Origin: Cyanobium sp. WAJ14-Wanaka
GTDB lineage: Bacteria > Cyanobacteriota > Cyanobacteriia > PCC-6307 > Cyanobiaceae
Reading direction: 5' to 3'
Assembly (NCBI RefSeq): GCF_024345375.1
Contig: NZ_JAGQAZ010000002.1
Location: 186,001 to 250,000, forward strand
Length of the DNA stretch: 64,000 nt
In this document: in pieces, positions 32,088-40,378 of the stretch
How the letters are laid out: every line of letters begins with the position of its first letter
Numbering within the stretch: position 1 is the stretch's first letter
Translations under genes and position numbers: made by a program
Notes under the pieces: generated by a model
What the model was told of the DNA's origin: nothing
The model's input: only the letters and a program-made list of their open reading frames with translations
The model's database searches: none

Positions 32088-33545
32088 ATGTTTACCGAAT
32101 ACCGACCCACCCGGGGATACGACGAATACTTCAGTGCCTTTGACCAACCCCGCAGCAGCCTCCAACCCCTGCTCTCTTCCCTGGGTCAGCTGGGCCTGGC
32201 CGAACTGAATCGGAACCATGCGGCCGCGGGCATGCTGCTCAAACGCCTAGGCGCCACCTTCCGGCTCAACGATTCCGGTAATAAGGGCGTAGAGAGAATC
32301 CTGCCCTTCGACCCCCTGCCCCGGCTCATTGGCCTGGCGGATTGGCAACGCCTGGAGCAGGGCTTGGTTCAACGGCTTGAGGCGATCGACCAATTTCTTG
32401 GAGACGTCTACGGGCCCCAAAAAATTCTCAACGACGGGGTGGTTCCCCGCGCAGATGTTGAAAGCTCCCAGGGCTGGCGGCCCGAGATGCGGGACTTTCA
32501 GCCCCCCCTCGGCAAGTGGTGCCATGTGTCTGGCCTTGATCTGGTCAGGGATGGTGAAGGCACCTGGCGCGTGCTTGAGGACAACCTGCGTTGCCCCTCC
32601 GGGGTGGCCTATTTCCTCGAGAACCGGCGCGTGATGAAGCGCATGTTCCCGAGCCTGTTTTCGGGGCGCACGGTCCAACCGATCGACGACTACCCCTCCC
32701 ATCTGCTGCAAACCTTGCGGGAACTTGCCCCCTGGACCGACAACCCCAAGGTTGTGCTGCTCACCCCTGGAGTTTTCAACAGCGCCTACTTCGAGCACAG
32801 CTACCTGGCCCAACAGATGGGAATCCAGCTGGTGGAAGGCCGGGATCTGCTCTGCCAGGAAGACCGGGTTTGGATGCGCAGCACCAGTGGCCTGGAGCCC
32901 GTGGATGTGATCTACCGCCGCATCGACGACGATTTCCTTGATCCAGCCGTATTTCGCAGCGATTCGATGTTGGGGGTGCGGGGCCTGATGGGCGCCTACC
33001 GAGCCGGCCGGGTAGCCATCGCCAATGCCCCGGGCACGGGTGTGGCCGACGACAAGCAGATCTACGCCTACGTGCCGGAAATGATCCGCTACTACCTGGG
33101 GGAAGAGCCGATCATTGAAAACGTGCCCACCTACCTCTGCTCCCGCCCAGATGACCAGGCCTATGTGCTGGCCCACCTGGGCGAACTAGTGGTGAAGGCG
33201 GTGGCTGAAGCCGGGGGCTACGGAATGTTGATCGGGCCCCATGCCAGCCAGGCTGAAATTGCTGATTTTGCGGAAAAGATCAAGGCCGACCCCCGCAACT
33301 ACATCGCCCAACCCACCCTCGAACTCTCGACGGTGCCATCCCTCAGCGAAGGCGAGCTATTTCCCTGCCACGTGGATTTGCGGCCCTACGTGTTGCGGGG
33401 TAAGGGGGCCTGGATCAGTCCGGGTGGCCTGACCCGGGTGGCGCTGCGCCGGGGCTCCCTGGTGGTGAATTCATCCCAGGGCGGCGGCTGTAAGGACACC
33501 TGGATAGTCGATGAAAGTTCGGCCCAGGAGTTTGTCCCATGCTGA
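32088..33545 (+). CDS. Circularly permuted ATP-grasp protein (COG2308 type)
   Basis: 485 residues. The conserved landmarks of the circularly permuted ATP-grasp family are FLGDVYGPQKILNDGVVP, WRVLEDNLRCPSGVAYFLEN, VFNSAYFEHSYLAQQMG, IYRRIDDDFLDP, IYAYVPEMIRYYLGEE, HVDLRPYVL and NSSQGGGCKDTWIV. ATP-grasp enzymes ligate carboxylates to amines. This family is predicted to form peptide or amide bonds, but its substrate is unknown. It is the first of four closely spaced genes. It overlaps the next by 7 bp. Confidence 0.9.
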   Translation: MFTEYRPTRGYDEYFSAFDQPRSSLQPLLSSLGQLGLAELNRNHAAAGMLLKRLGATFRLNDSGNKGVERILPFDPLPRLIGLADWQRLEQGLVQRLEAIDQFLGDVYGPQKILNDGVVPRADVESSQGWRPEMRDFQPPLGKWCHVSGLDLVRDGEGTWRVLEDNLRCPSGVAYFLENRRVMKRMFPSLFSGRTVQPIDDYPSHLLQTLRELAPWTDNPKVVLLTPGVFNSAYFEHSYLAQQMGIQLVEGRDLLCQEDRVWMRSTSGLEPVDVIYRRIDDDFLDPAVFRSDSMLGVRGLMGAYRAGRVAIANAPGTGVADDKQIYAYVPEMIRYYLGEEPIIENVPTYLCSRPDDQAYVLAHLGELVVKAVAEAGGYGMLIGPHASQAEIADFAEKIKADPRNYIAQPTLELSTVPSLSEGELFPCHVDLRPYVLRGKGAWISPGGLTRVALRRGSLVVNSSQGGGCKDTWIVDESSAQEFVPC

Positions 33546-34537
33546 GTCGAGTTGCCGACTGCCTCTACTGGATCAACCGCTACGTGGAGCGGGCAGAGAA
33601 CATCTCCCGCTTCGTTGAAGTAAGCGAAGCGATGGCCCTCGATTGCCCCCCCGGCAGCGCCGAACCCTGGCTACCCCTAATCGAGGCCAATGGGGACCGG
33701 GAGCTCTTCGACAAGCTGCACCCCTCCGCCACCCCGGAAGATGTGGTCAGCTTCCTGGTGCGCAACGAAGAAAACCCCAACAGCATCATCAACTGCATCG
33801 CCTTTGCCCGGGAAAACGCCCGCCAAATCCGCGAGGTGATCACCACGGAAATGTGGGAGCAGCTCAACGACATCTACTGGATCCTGCAAGAAAGCACGAC
33901 CTTCTGGAAGGAGCCGGGCCAGGAGCAGCTGCGCAACATTCGACGGGCCTGCCAACTCTTTTATGGGATCACCGATTCAACCTTGAGCCGCGACCTCTCC
34001 TGGCAATTCAGCCGGCTGGGGCGCCTGCTGGAGCGGGCCGAAAAAACCAGCCGCATCCTCGATGTGAAGTACTTCCTGCTTTTGCCCTCCCCCGATGAGG
34101 TGGGGGGGGTGCTCGATGAACTGCAGTGGATCTCCCTGTTGCGCAGTGCGGGGGCCTATCAAATGTTCCGCCAATCGCGGCAGCAGGCGATCGAACCAAA
34201 GGCGGTGGCGGGCTTTCTCCTACTCAATCCGATCTTTCCTCGTTCGGTGCGCTACTGCCTCGAGCGCATCCACGAAACGCTCAAGATAATCAGGGGTGAA
34301 TCCGTGCCCGGCGCTCCTGATGAGCTGGAATGCCTCAGCGGTCTGACCCTGGCCCGCTGGAGCTACACCAGCATTGATGCGTTGATTGCCGAGGGCCTCC
34401 ATGAAGCCATCGACAGCCTGCAAAGCGATTTCAATCAACTTCACGAACAGATTGAACAGCGGTACTTCATCACTGCCAACATCTCTGCTTCTCCCACCAC
34501 CCTTTCCAGCGCAGAGTTGCCATGCGTGCCCGCCTAA
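33539..34537 (+). CDS. Alpha-E domain protein (COG2307, DUF403)
   Basis: 332 residues. The N-terminus MLSRVADCLYWINRYVERAE and the later SRLGRLLERAEKTSRILDVKY are typical of the alpha-E domain, a mostly helical family. It is nearly always next to the permuted ATP-grasp gene and is presumed to be its partner. No catalytic role is known. It overlaps the ATP-grasp gene by 7 bp and the transglutaminase gene by 16 bp. Confidence 0.9.
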   Translation: MLSRVADCLYWINRYVERAENISRFVEVSEAMALDCPPGSAEPWLPLIEANGDRELFDKLHPSATPEDVVSFLVRNEENPNSIINCIAFARENARQIREVITTEMWEQLNDIYWILQESTTFWKEPGQEQLRNIRRACQLFYGITDSTLSRDLSWQFSRLGRLLERAEKTSRILDVKYFLLLPSPDEVGGVLDELQWISLLRSAGAYQMFRQSRQQAIEPKAVAGFLLLNPIFPRSVRYCLERIHETLKIIRGESVPGAPDELECLSGLTLARWSYTSIDALIAEGLHEAIDSLQSDFNQLHEQIEQRYFITANISASPTTLSSAELPCVPA

Positions 34538-35403
34538 CCCACACCTTCACCTACCGCTACAGCAAGCCGGTGCAGCTGGGTCCGCACAGGTTTTGCCTCA
34601 GGCCCCGCCCCCATGGCTTCCAGCGACTGATCGACTATCGACTGGAGGTGACGCCGGATCCGAGCCAACTTTTTGACCTGCTTGCCGCCGGCGGTGATGC
34701 CATCACCCGGGCCCGCTTTCTAGGGGACACCGACCTATTTCAGGTGGTCTCCCGCTCGGAGGTGGAAACCTTCACCGCCCCCCTGGTGGAGGCTTGCCTC
34801 GACGAAGAAATGGCGCGCCTACCGGTGCCGATTGGCCGGCTAAACCCCGACCTGGCTAGCAACCTGCAGGGCTGGTTACCCAATGGCCAGCACGATGCCG
34901 CGGCGGTGGACCTGGCCCAGGAAGCACTGATGGGTAGTGATCAACGCAGCCTGACCTTCCTGCAGCAGCTACTCGAAATCATTCAAGACCGGGTCAAATA
35001 CACCCAACGCCACATCGGTCCGGCCTGGCCCGCAAGCCGCACCCTGAAGGAGCGGGTGGGCTCCTGCCGAGATCTGGCGATGCTGATGATTGAGTGCTGC
35101 CGCAGCGTGGGCCTGCCGGCTCGATTCGTCAGTGGTTACCACCTGGTAGAGCCCAAACCCGATCGCTACGACCTCCATGCCTGGACCGAGGTATATCTTC
35201 AGGGGGCTGGTTGGCGCGGTTTTGATGCCAGTGGCATCGGTGCCGTAGATGATCGCTATATCCCGATCGTCACCTCCTCCAAATCAGACCTAACTGCCGC
35301 AATTACCGGCAGCTTCTCTGGCCCACCAGGCGTTGAAAGCATATTTGAGTGGGCAATAGAGGCCGAGATAATCAGCAATAGCCAGCTAAAAATTGGCTAC
35401 TAA
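34522..35403 (+). CDS. Transglutaminase-like protein, catalytic triad intact
   Basis: 293 residues. The N-terminal beta domain (RLTHTFTYRYSKPVQLG) is that of bacterial transglutaminase-like proteins (COG1305). The core then shows Cys182 in GSCRDLAMLMIECC, His219 in DLHAWTEVYL and Asp235 in GFDASGIG, the Cys-His-Asp triad. It could hydrolyse, cross-link or transfer amide bonds; the substrate is unknown. It overlaps the alpha-E gene by 16 bp and sits 3 bp before the amidoligase-like gene. Confidence 0.9.
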   Translation: MRARLTHTFTYRYSKPVQLGPHRFCLRPRPHGFQRLIDYRLEVTPDPSQLFDLLAAGGDAITRARFLGDTDLFQVVSRSEVETFTAPLVEACLDEEMARLPVPIGRLNPDLASNLQGWLPNGQHDAAAVDLAQEALMGSDQRSLTFLQQLLEIIQDRVKYTQRHIGPAWPASRTLKERVGSCRDLAMLMIECCRSVGLPARFVSGYHLVEPKPDRYDLHAWTEVYLQGAGWRGFDASGIGAVDDRYIPIVTSSKSDLTAAITGSFSGPPGVESIFEWAIEAEIISNSQLKIGY

Positions 35404-35406
35404 ATA

Positions 35407-37536
35407 ATGGCTTCCGATTCGACAGCTTCAGCTCCAAATTCAACCTCAGTTGCAAATTCAGCCTTAGTTGCAGAAGCAGTCGAAAGGCGGTTGGTTGAAG
35501 CAGGCATAGAGCTCACCTTTGGTGGCGAGCCCACTTACGTGCCTTTTGATCCAGAGGGCGCCGAATGGAGCGTGGCGGCCGATGGCCCCAGCAAACTTGG
35601 TTATGCCAAGGCCTTGGGCAGGAAATTGCAGGAGCGGCAGTGGCCCGGCAGCACCCTGATCTATTGCCCTGGCAAGCGCTACGACGGCGAAGTCAATCCC
35701 CGCTGGGCCCTGCGCCTGATCACCGGTGCAGATGGCACTCCGGTGGTGAATTGGCCCCAGCAGGGCCTGGAGCCAGCGGCCCAAGCTGCCCTACCCCACC
35801 CCACAAAAAAAGCGGCTCGCCAGTTTTTGGCGGCCATCGGCGCGGCCCTGGGTTGCAAATTGCATCCCCTCGAATTGCGCGATCCCCTTTCTGCGAGCAA
35901 CCGGGTCTGGGCCGCTCCGCTCTGCCACGAAGACGTTGATTCCCACGACGAAGGGTCATGGCATGGGGCCCAATGGCCCCTGAAAAGAAAACTGCGCGAA
36001 TTAAGTGGGGCCCCTGGGCCCGCTGGTCTGCGCCTACCCCTGCAGCACTTCCCCCAAGGGGTGCTCTGCCAGGTGTTGACCCTGGAGATATCAGCAGATG
36101 GCTGGAACCTATTTCTGCCCCCCCTGGCCCGCCAGCCCCTTGAGCAGTTGCTATTGGTGATCGCTGAAGCATCAAGGGGCTGGAGCCAACCCGAGCTCAG
36201 TGGCGTGCTGCCCCTCGACATCGACGGCACCTGGCAGGTGCTCGGCCTGACCGCCGACCCTGGGGTGCTGGAGGTAAATCTGCCGGTGTGTCGCAGCTGG
36301 GAGGCCTACGCGGGCTGGATACGGGTGCTGGAGGAGGCAGGTGAGGCCGTGGGGCTGCGCTCCTGGCGGCGCCGGGGTGACCAGATCGAAGGCAGCGGTG
36401 GCGGCAACCACCTGCTTTGGGGCGGCCCCAGCCTGGAAACAAATCCCTTCTTCCCGCGGCCGGCCTGGTTGGTCGGAATCCTGCGCTACTGGCAACACCA
36501 CCCGAGCCTGGCCTATCTCTTTTCCGGCAACTCGGTGGGCCCCGCATCCCAGGCACCCCGCCCAGACGAGGGCAGTGCCGACTGGCTCGACCTGCAACTG
36601 GCCCACAGCATTCTCGAGGCCCTGCCCGAAGGCGATCAACGGGTGGCGATCAGTGAAACCCTCCGCCATCTCCATGCCGACAAGAGCGGCAACACCCACC
36701 GCAGTGAAATAAGCCTCGACAAGTTTTGGAATCCCGCCTGGGCCGCCGGCTGCCAGGGCTTGATTGAGTTTCGGGCCCTAGAAACCTTCCCCCACCACCA
36801 GTGGACAGGGGCCGTGGCCCTGCTCTGGCGGGCCCTGGCCCTGCATCTGCTGCGGCCTAGCCAGCGCCCCTCCAGCCTTAAACCCTGGGGCGCAAGCCTG
36901 CACGACCAATGGCTGCTGCCCAGCCAGCTCTGGCTTGACCTGGAGGCCGTGCTGGAGGAGCTAACAGCCGACGGGCTGCCCCTCGATGCCAGCATTTTTC
37001 GGACCATCTGGAACTGGCGTTTTCCGGTCCTGCTGCAGTGGCAGGAGCAGCAGGCGAGCCTGGAAATCCGCCGCGCCCTCGAACCCTGGCCCCTGCTCTG
37101 CGACACGCCAGTGGAAGGGGGCAGCACCAGCCGCTTTGTGGACAGCTCCCTGCGGCGTTTTGAGGTGATTGGCAATGGCGCCTTCCACCAGCGCTATGGG
37201 TTGGTGCTAAATGGCCGCCCCCTACGGCCCGGCACCGATGGTCGCCAACCCCTGGCCGTGCGCTACCGGCAAGAAAGCCTCTATCCCTGCCTCCATCCCT
37301 GCATCGCCAACCATGTGCCCCTGGAACTGGTGCTTGTCGATAGCCAGGAAATTGATCCGGCAAAAACTGGCCCAAGAAAACCATTGGCCAGCTGGGTGCT
37401 GGAGCAGGAGGCGAGCGGCTTTAAACCAACGGCTGTAGATGGGCAAGAAGCAGATTTGCAATTGCCAAACCCAGAGCAAACACCCTGGCAAGGGAGCTGG
37501 CCTGGGGCCTGCACCGTTGATTTACGGCTGAATTAA
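35407..37536 (+). CDS. DUF2126 / COG4196 amidoligase-like protein
   Basis: 709 residues. LTFGGEPTYVPFDPEGAEW, GPSKLGYAKALGRKLQERQW, LIYCPGKRYDGE and the later NHLLWGGPSLETNPFFPRP plus LIEFRALETFPHHQW are DUF2126 landmarks. In many proteobacteria this domain is fused to the transglutaminase; here it is a separate gene. Its core is predicted to have a glutamine-synthetase-like fold and to form amide bonds. The first 25 residues are Ser/Ala/Asn-rich and probably disordered. It closes the four-gene cassette. No peptidase or short acceptor peptide gene is visible beside it. Confidence 0.85.
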   Translation: MASDSTASAPNSTSVANSALVAEAVERRLVEAGIELTFGGEPTYVPFDPEGAEWSVAADGPSKLGYAKALGRKLQERQWPGSTLIYCPGKRYDGEVNPRWALRLITGADGTPVVNWPQQGLEPAAQAALPHPTKKAARQFLAAIGAALGCKLHPLELRDPLSASNRVWAAPLCHEDVDSHDEGSWHGAQWPLKRKLRELSGAPGPAGLRLPLQHFPQGVLCQVLTLEISADGWNLFLPPLARQPLEQLLLVIAEASRGWSQPELSGVLPLDIDGTWQVLGLTADPGVLEVNLPVCRSWEAYAGWIRVLEEAGEAVGLRSWRRRGDQIEGSGGGNHLLWGGPSLETNPFFPRPAWLVGILRYWQHHPSLAYLFSGNSVGPASQAPRPDEGSADWLDLQLAHSILEALPEGDQRVAISETLRHLHADKSGNTHRSEISLDKFWNPAWAAGCQGLIEFRALETFPHHQWTGAVALLWRALALHLLRPSQRPSSLKPWGASLHDQWLLPSQLWLDLEAVLEELTADGLPLDASIFRTIWNWRFPVLLQWQEQQASLEIRRALEPWPLLCDTPVEGGSTSRFVDSSLRRFEVIGNGAFHQRYGLVLNGRPLRPGTDGRQPLAVRYRQESLYPCLHPCIANHVPLELVLVDSQEIDPAKTGPRKPLASWVLEQEASGFKPTAVDGQEADLQLPNPEQTPWQGSWPGACTVDLRLN

Positions 37537-38013
37537 CTACCAGCTGACGCCGTGCAGTTTGGGCAGGGGTGCCGTTCGGAACGTGGTGGCAAACAGGCGC
37601 GGAATCTTGCGGCTGTTGTACACCCGAAATTCCCTTTGAACATTGGCGCCCTGATCGCGCACGGCCTGGTTGAGCACCACCGAGCCGTCGGGGTCAGAGA
37701 CCGATCGATGGAAGGTCCCGGGCGGAATGCGCAGGATGTCGCCAGCGGTTTCCAGGCGAACAATGTGAAACGGATAATTCCAGCCCAGGTTCACCAGATA
37801 AAAGGTGCGGCCGCCATGGAGAGCTAAAAGGTTGTCTTCCTGGTGGGGATGCAAATAGAACTGCCAGGCGCCAGTTTTTTCCTCATCGGGGGGGCTGATC
37901 GCCGGACCGGAATGGATCACCAGGTCGCGGGCGTTGGATTCAGCAACGGTGATATCAAAAAAACGAACTGCAGGGGTATCGCGAAATTTCTCGTAGGGAA
38001 TCAGCTCAAACAT
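37537..38013 (-). CDS. Cupin-like conserved hypothetical protein
   Basis: 158 residues from the ATG at 38013 (MFELIPYEKFRD); an ATG at 38049 would add 12. The sequence HPHQEDNLLALHGGRTFYLVN, then GDILRIPPGTFHRSVSDPDG, has the two cupin strand motifs with histidines at metal-binding positions. It could bind a metal or sugar ligand. No function is known. Its stop abuts the end of the convergent DUF2126 gene, with no gap. Confidence 0.75.
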   Translation of the reverse strand: MFELIPYEKFRDTPAVRFFDITVAESNARDLVIHSGPAISPPDEEKTGAWQFYLHPHQEDNLLALHGGRTFYLVNLGWNYPFHIVRLETAGDILRIPPGTFHRSVSDPDGSVVLNQAVRDQGANVQREFRVYNSRKIPRLFATTFRTAPLPKLHGVSW

Positions 38014-38177
38014 CGGTGAGCGATCCGTGAGGGCAGCAATACCAGCCATGGGTAAATGGGGCTTTTAAAGAGCCAACTCAATGACCAAGTGAACCGTTCA
38101 GTGGTCGGACAAAACGTTGCAGGCGCTACGAAACCATGGCAACGCAGACCACTTCAGTGATTGACTTACAAATCGCC

Positions 38178-38957
38178 TCAGAAGGGAATGGGCATATCCA
38201 CGTTTGCAGGCTCAGCCGCGGCACTTTCCACCCGTTGGGCCACCACCTGGCCCACCACCACGATCGAGGGGGAGCAGAACCCCATCGCCTCCGCCTGATC
38301 CGCCAGAAGCGCAAGTTCGCTCACCAAATGCCTCTGGCCCTTGACCGTGCCCTGCTGCACCACGGCGGCGGGGGTGTCTGGGGCGAGGCCTCCGGCGATT
38401 AATTCCTCGGCGATGCGGCGCAGGTTGTGCAACCCCATGTAGATCACCAGGCCATCACTGGCCCGGGCCAGACCCCGCCAATCCACACCGGGGCGCCGCT
38501 TGTCGATTTCCTCGTGACCGGTCACGAAGGTGACACTGGATCCGGCCCGCCGATGGGTCACCGGAATGCCCACGTAGGCAGGTGCCGCAATCCCGGCCGT
38601 GACCCCTGGCACCACCTCCACCGGCACCCCATGGTTGGCCAAATGGGCCGCCTCTTCCCCACCCCTGCCAAACAAGAAGGGGTCGCCGCCCTTCAGCCGC
38701 ACGATGCAACGGCAGCGACCCGCCAACTCCACCAAGACCGCATTGGTGCTGGGTTGGGGCACCGAGTGGTGGCCGCGGCGCTTGCCCACAAAGTGGCGCT
38801 CGCAGCGCTCCGGCACCAGATCGAGCACTTGCTGGGGCACCAGGGAGTCGTAGACAAGGGCATCACAGCCCTGCAGCAAGCGGTGGGCCTTGACCGTGAG
38901 CAGCTCCGGATCGCCGGGACCAGCCCCCACCAGATACACCTTGCCAAGCTCGCTCAT
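38178..38957 (-). CDS. cobA: Uroporphyrinogen-III C-methyltransferase
   Basis: 259 residues. It methylates uroporphyrinogen III twice to precorrin-2, the precursor of sirohaem and cobalamin. Motifs are VYLVGAGPGDPELLTVKA, YDSLVPQQVL, VRLKGGDPFLFGRGGEEA, VVPGVTAGIAAPAYVGIP and VVVGQVVA. The start overlaps the stop of the sirB-like gene by 4 bp. With that gene and nirA it forms a run that supplies the sirohaem of nitrite reductase. Confidence 0.95.
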   Translation of the reverse strand: MSELGKVYLVGAGPGDPELLTVKAHRLLQGCDALVYDSLVPQQVLDLVPERCERHFVGKRRGHHSVPQPSTNAVLVELAGRCRCIVRLKGGDPFLFGRGGEEAAHLANHGVPVEVVPGVTAGIAAPAYVGIPVTHRRAGSSVTFVTGHEEIDKRRPGVDWRGLARASDGLVIYMGLHNLRRIAEELIAGGLAPDTPAAVVQQGTVKGQRHLVSELALLADQAEAMGFCSPSIVVVGQVVAQRVESAAAEPANVDMPIPF

Positions 38958-40378
38958 GGCAGGGCCTCAAGGCTGGACAGCAGAAAATCGCGCACGGCAG
39001 GCAGATCGAGCAAGGGGGGCAGCACCTCAGCCGGCGGTGCTAACCGGACCATCTTGAGGGATTCACTCAGACGGTTGGGCGCCAGGGTGAGCGGTGCGAG
39101 CACCACTGGAGGCTCGGCCTGGGCCGCCAGGATTGCCTGGGGGTCGCTGTAGGCCGCCGGTGCCCCGGGCAAAGCCAAAACCCCAGCCAAATACTTCAAG
39201 AAGCGATCAGCCAGCGCACCCTGCAGAGGATGGTGGAGCCAGAGCAAGCTTCGCCCCCCTGCCGCCTTGCCCCATTCGGCCGCCAGCAGCTGCTGCCACT
39301 GGGGCCAAGCCCCTAGGAAAGGCCGGCGCCGCAAAGCCACAACCTGGCCAAGCCTGGCCCTAGAGCGCAGTTGCCATTGCCTGGCAATGGCCGGAACATC
39401 GCTGCGAACATGTTCCCCGGGCAGCATCAAAAGGGGCACCAGGCTGAGAGCACCCGCCCGCCGCGCCGCCATCCAGAAGCTTGGGTCGCCCTCCGGGGCA
39501 GCCGCTGTTAACGCCTGCAATATCACGGGCGAACGGCGGCGCTGTTCCAGCTCAGCCGCAAGCTGTTGCAACACATCAGGAATCACACCGCCCTGGCGGC
39601 CATGCACCAGCAACACCAGGGGCGAAGCGGTCAGCCGCCGCCGGAGGCGCTCCGCCACTGCCGGTTCCAGCTGGCGGTGCTGTAGCTGTCGCAACAGCAT
39701 CTGGCCATCGGGCAGACGGCTAAGCAAATCCACTGCCTGCGCAGCCAGACCAGGGTCAAGATCGCCGGCGAGCTGTTGTAAGGCGCGGGTGAGCGGGGCA
39801 AGCGGCCAGGCAGAGAGCCCCAGGGCGAGGGCTTCCAGCGCGGCGCGGCGCCAGGCCAGGGGGGCCGGCGCCAGGGCCAGCTCCAGCAGCAAGCCAGCGT
39901 CTTGGGGCTGGCGTTGACGACCCAACAGCGGCAAAAGCTGCTGCATGGCCTCCTGCTTGCGCTCCGAGGGTTCGATTGCCTCCAGCTGGGCGCGCAGGCG
40001 ACCTGCCACACAGGCGTCCTGGAAATAACCAAGCACTCCCAGGCCAGCTGGGCTGGGCGGTAGGGCGAGCAGGGGTTCCAGCCAGGCTTGCTTCACGGAC
40101 GGCTCAGCCGCAAGGGGTGCCAGCACCTGGCGCGCCGCCTCCAGCAAACAGGCAGGGTTCCTGCCCACCGGACCGGAGAGCAGCTGCTCCACCCCAGCAC
40201 GGTTCAGCCGCCCAATTAGGGCTGCCAAAAGATCGGCGGAAGCGGGCAGTTCGCCCTGGTTGATCTGCTCTAGGACGGGTTCAACGGGCACTCTCCCGCG
40301 CCGGAGCTGCTCCAGCTGTTGCCAGCTATCAGTGGATTCACTCAGCCCCAAGGGCGCCCAGATCTCCGCTTTAACCAC
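38954..40378 (-). CDS. sirB: SirB/CbiX-like sirohydrochlorin chelatase with N-terminal HEAT-like domain
   Basis: About 474 residues from a GTG at 40378, which overlaps the nirA stop by 8 bp. Another GTG at 40411 would add 11 residues. The second half has the chelatase hallmark PLVLLVHGRQGG with the metal-binding His, then SLVPLLMLPGEHVRSDVP. SirB inserts Fe into sirohydrochlorin to give sirohaem. The first 260 residues are all-helical and Leu/Ala-rich, with repeats resembling HEAT units (PLAWRRAALEALALGLSAWP). This extra domain is much larger than typical SirB (about 120-150 residues) and may be a scaffold. The chelatase call rests on motif plus context. Confidence 0.75.
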   Translation of the reverse strand: MVKAEIWAPLGLSESTDSWQQLEQLRRGRVPVEPVLEQINQGELPASADLLAALIGRLNRAGVEQLLSGPVGRNPACLLEAARQVLAPLAAEPSVKQAWLEPLLALPPSPAGLGVLGYFQDACVAGRLRAQLEAIEPSERKQEAMQQLLPLLGRQRQPQDAGLLLELALAPAPLAWRRAALEALALGLSAWPLAPLTRALQQLAGDLDPGLAAQAVDLLSRLPDGQMLLRQLQHRQLEPAVAERLRRRLTASPLVLLVHGRQGGVIPDVLQQLAAELEQRRRSPVILQALTAAAPEGDPSFWMAARRAGALSLVPLLMLPGEHVRSDVPAIARQWQLRSRARLGQVVALRRRPFLGAWPQWQQLLAAEWGKAAGGRSLLWLHHPLQGALADRFLKYLAGVLALPGAPAAYSDPQAILAAQAEPPVVLAPLTLAPNRLSESLKMVRLAPPAEVLPPLLDLPAVRDFLLSSLEALP

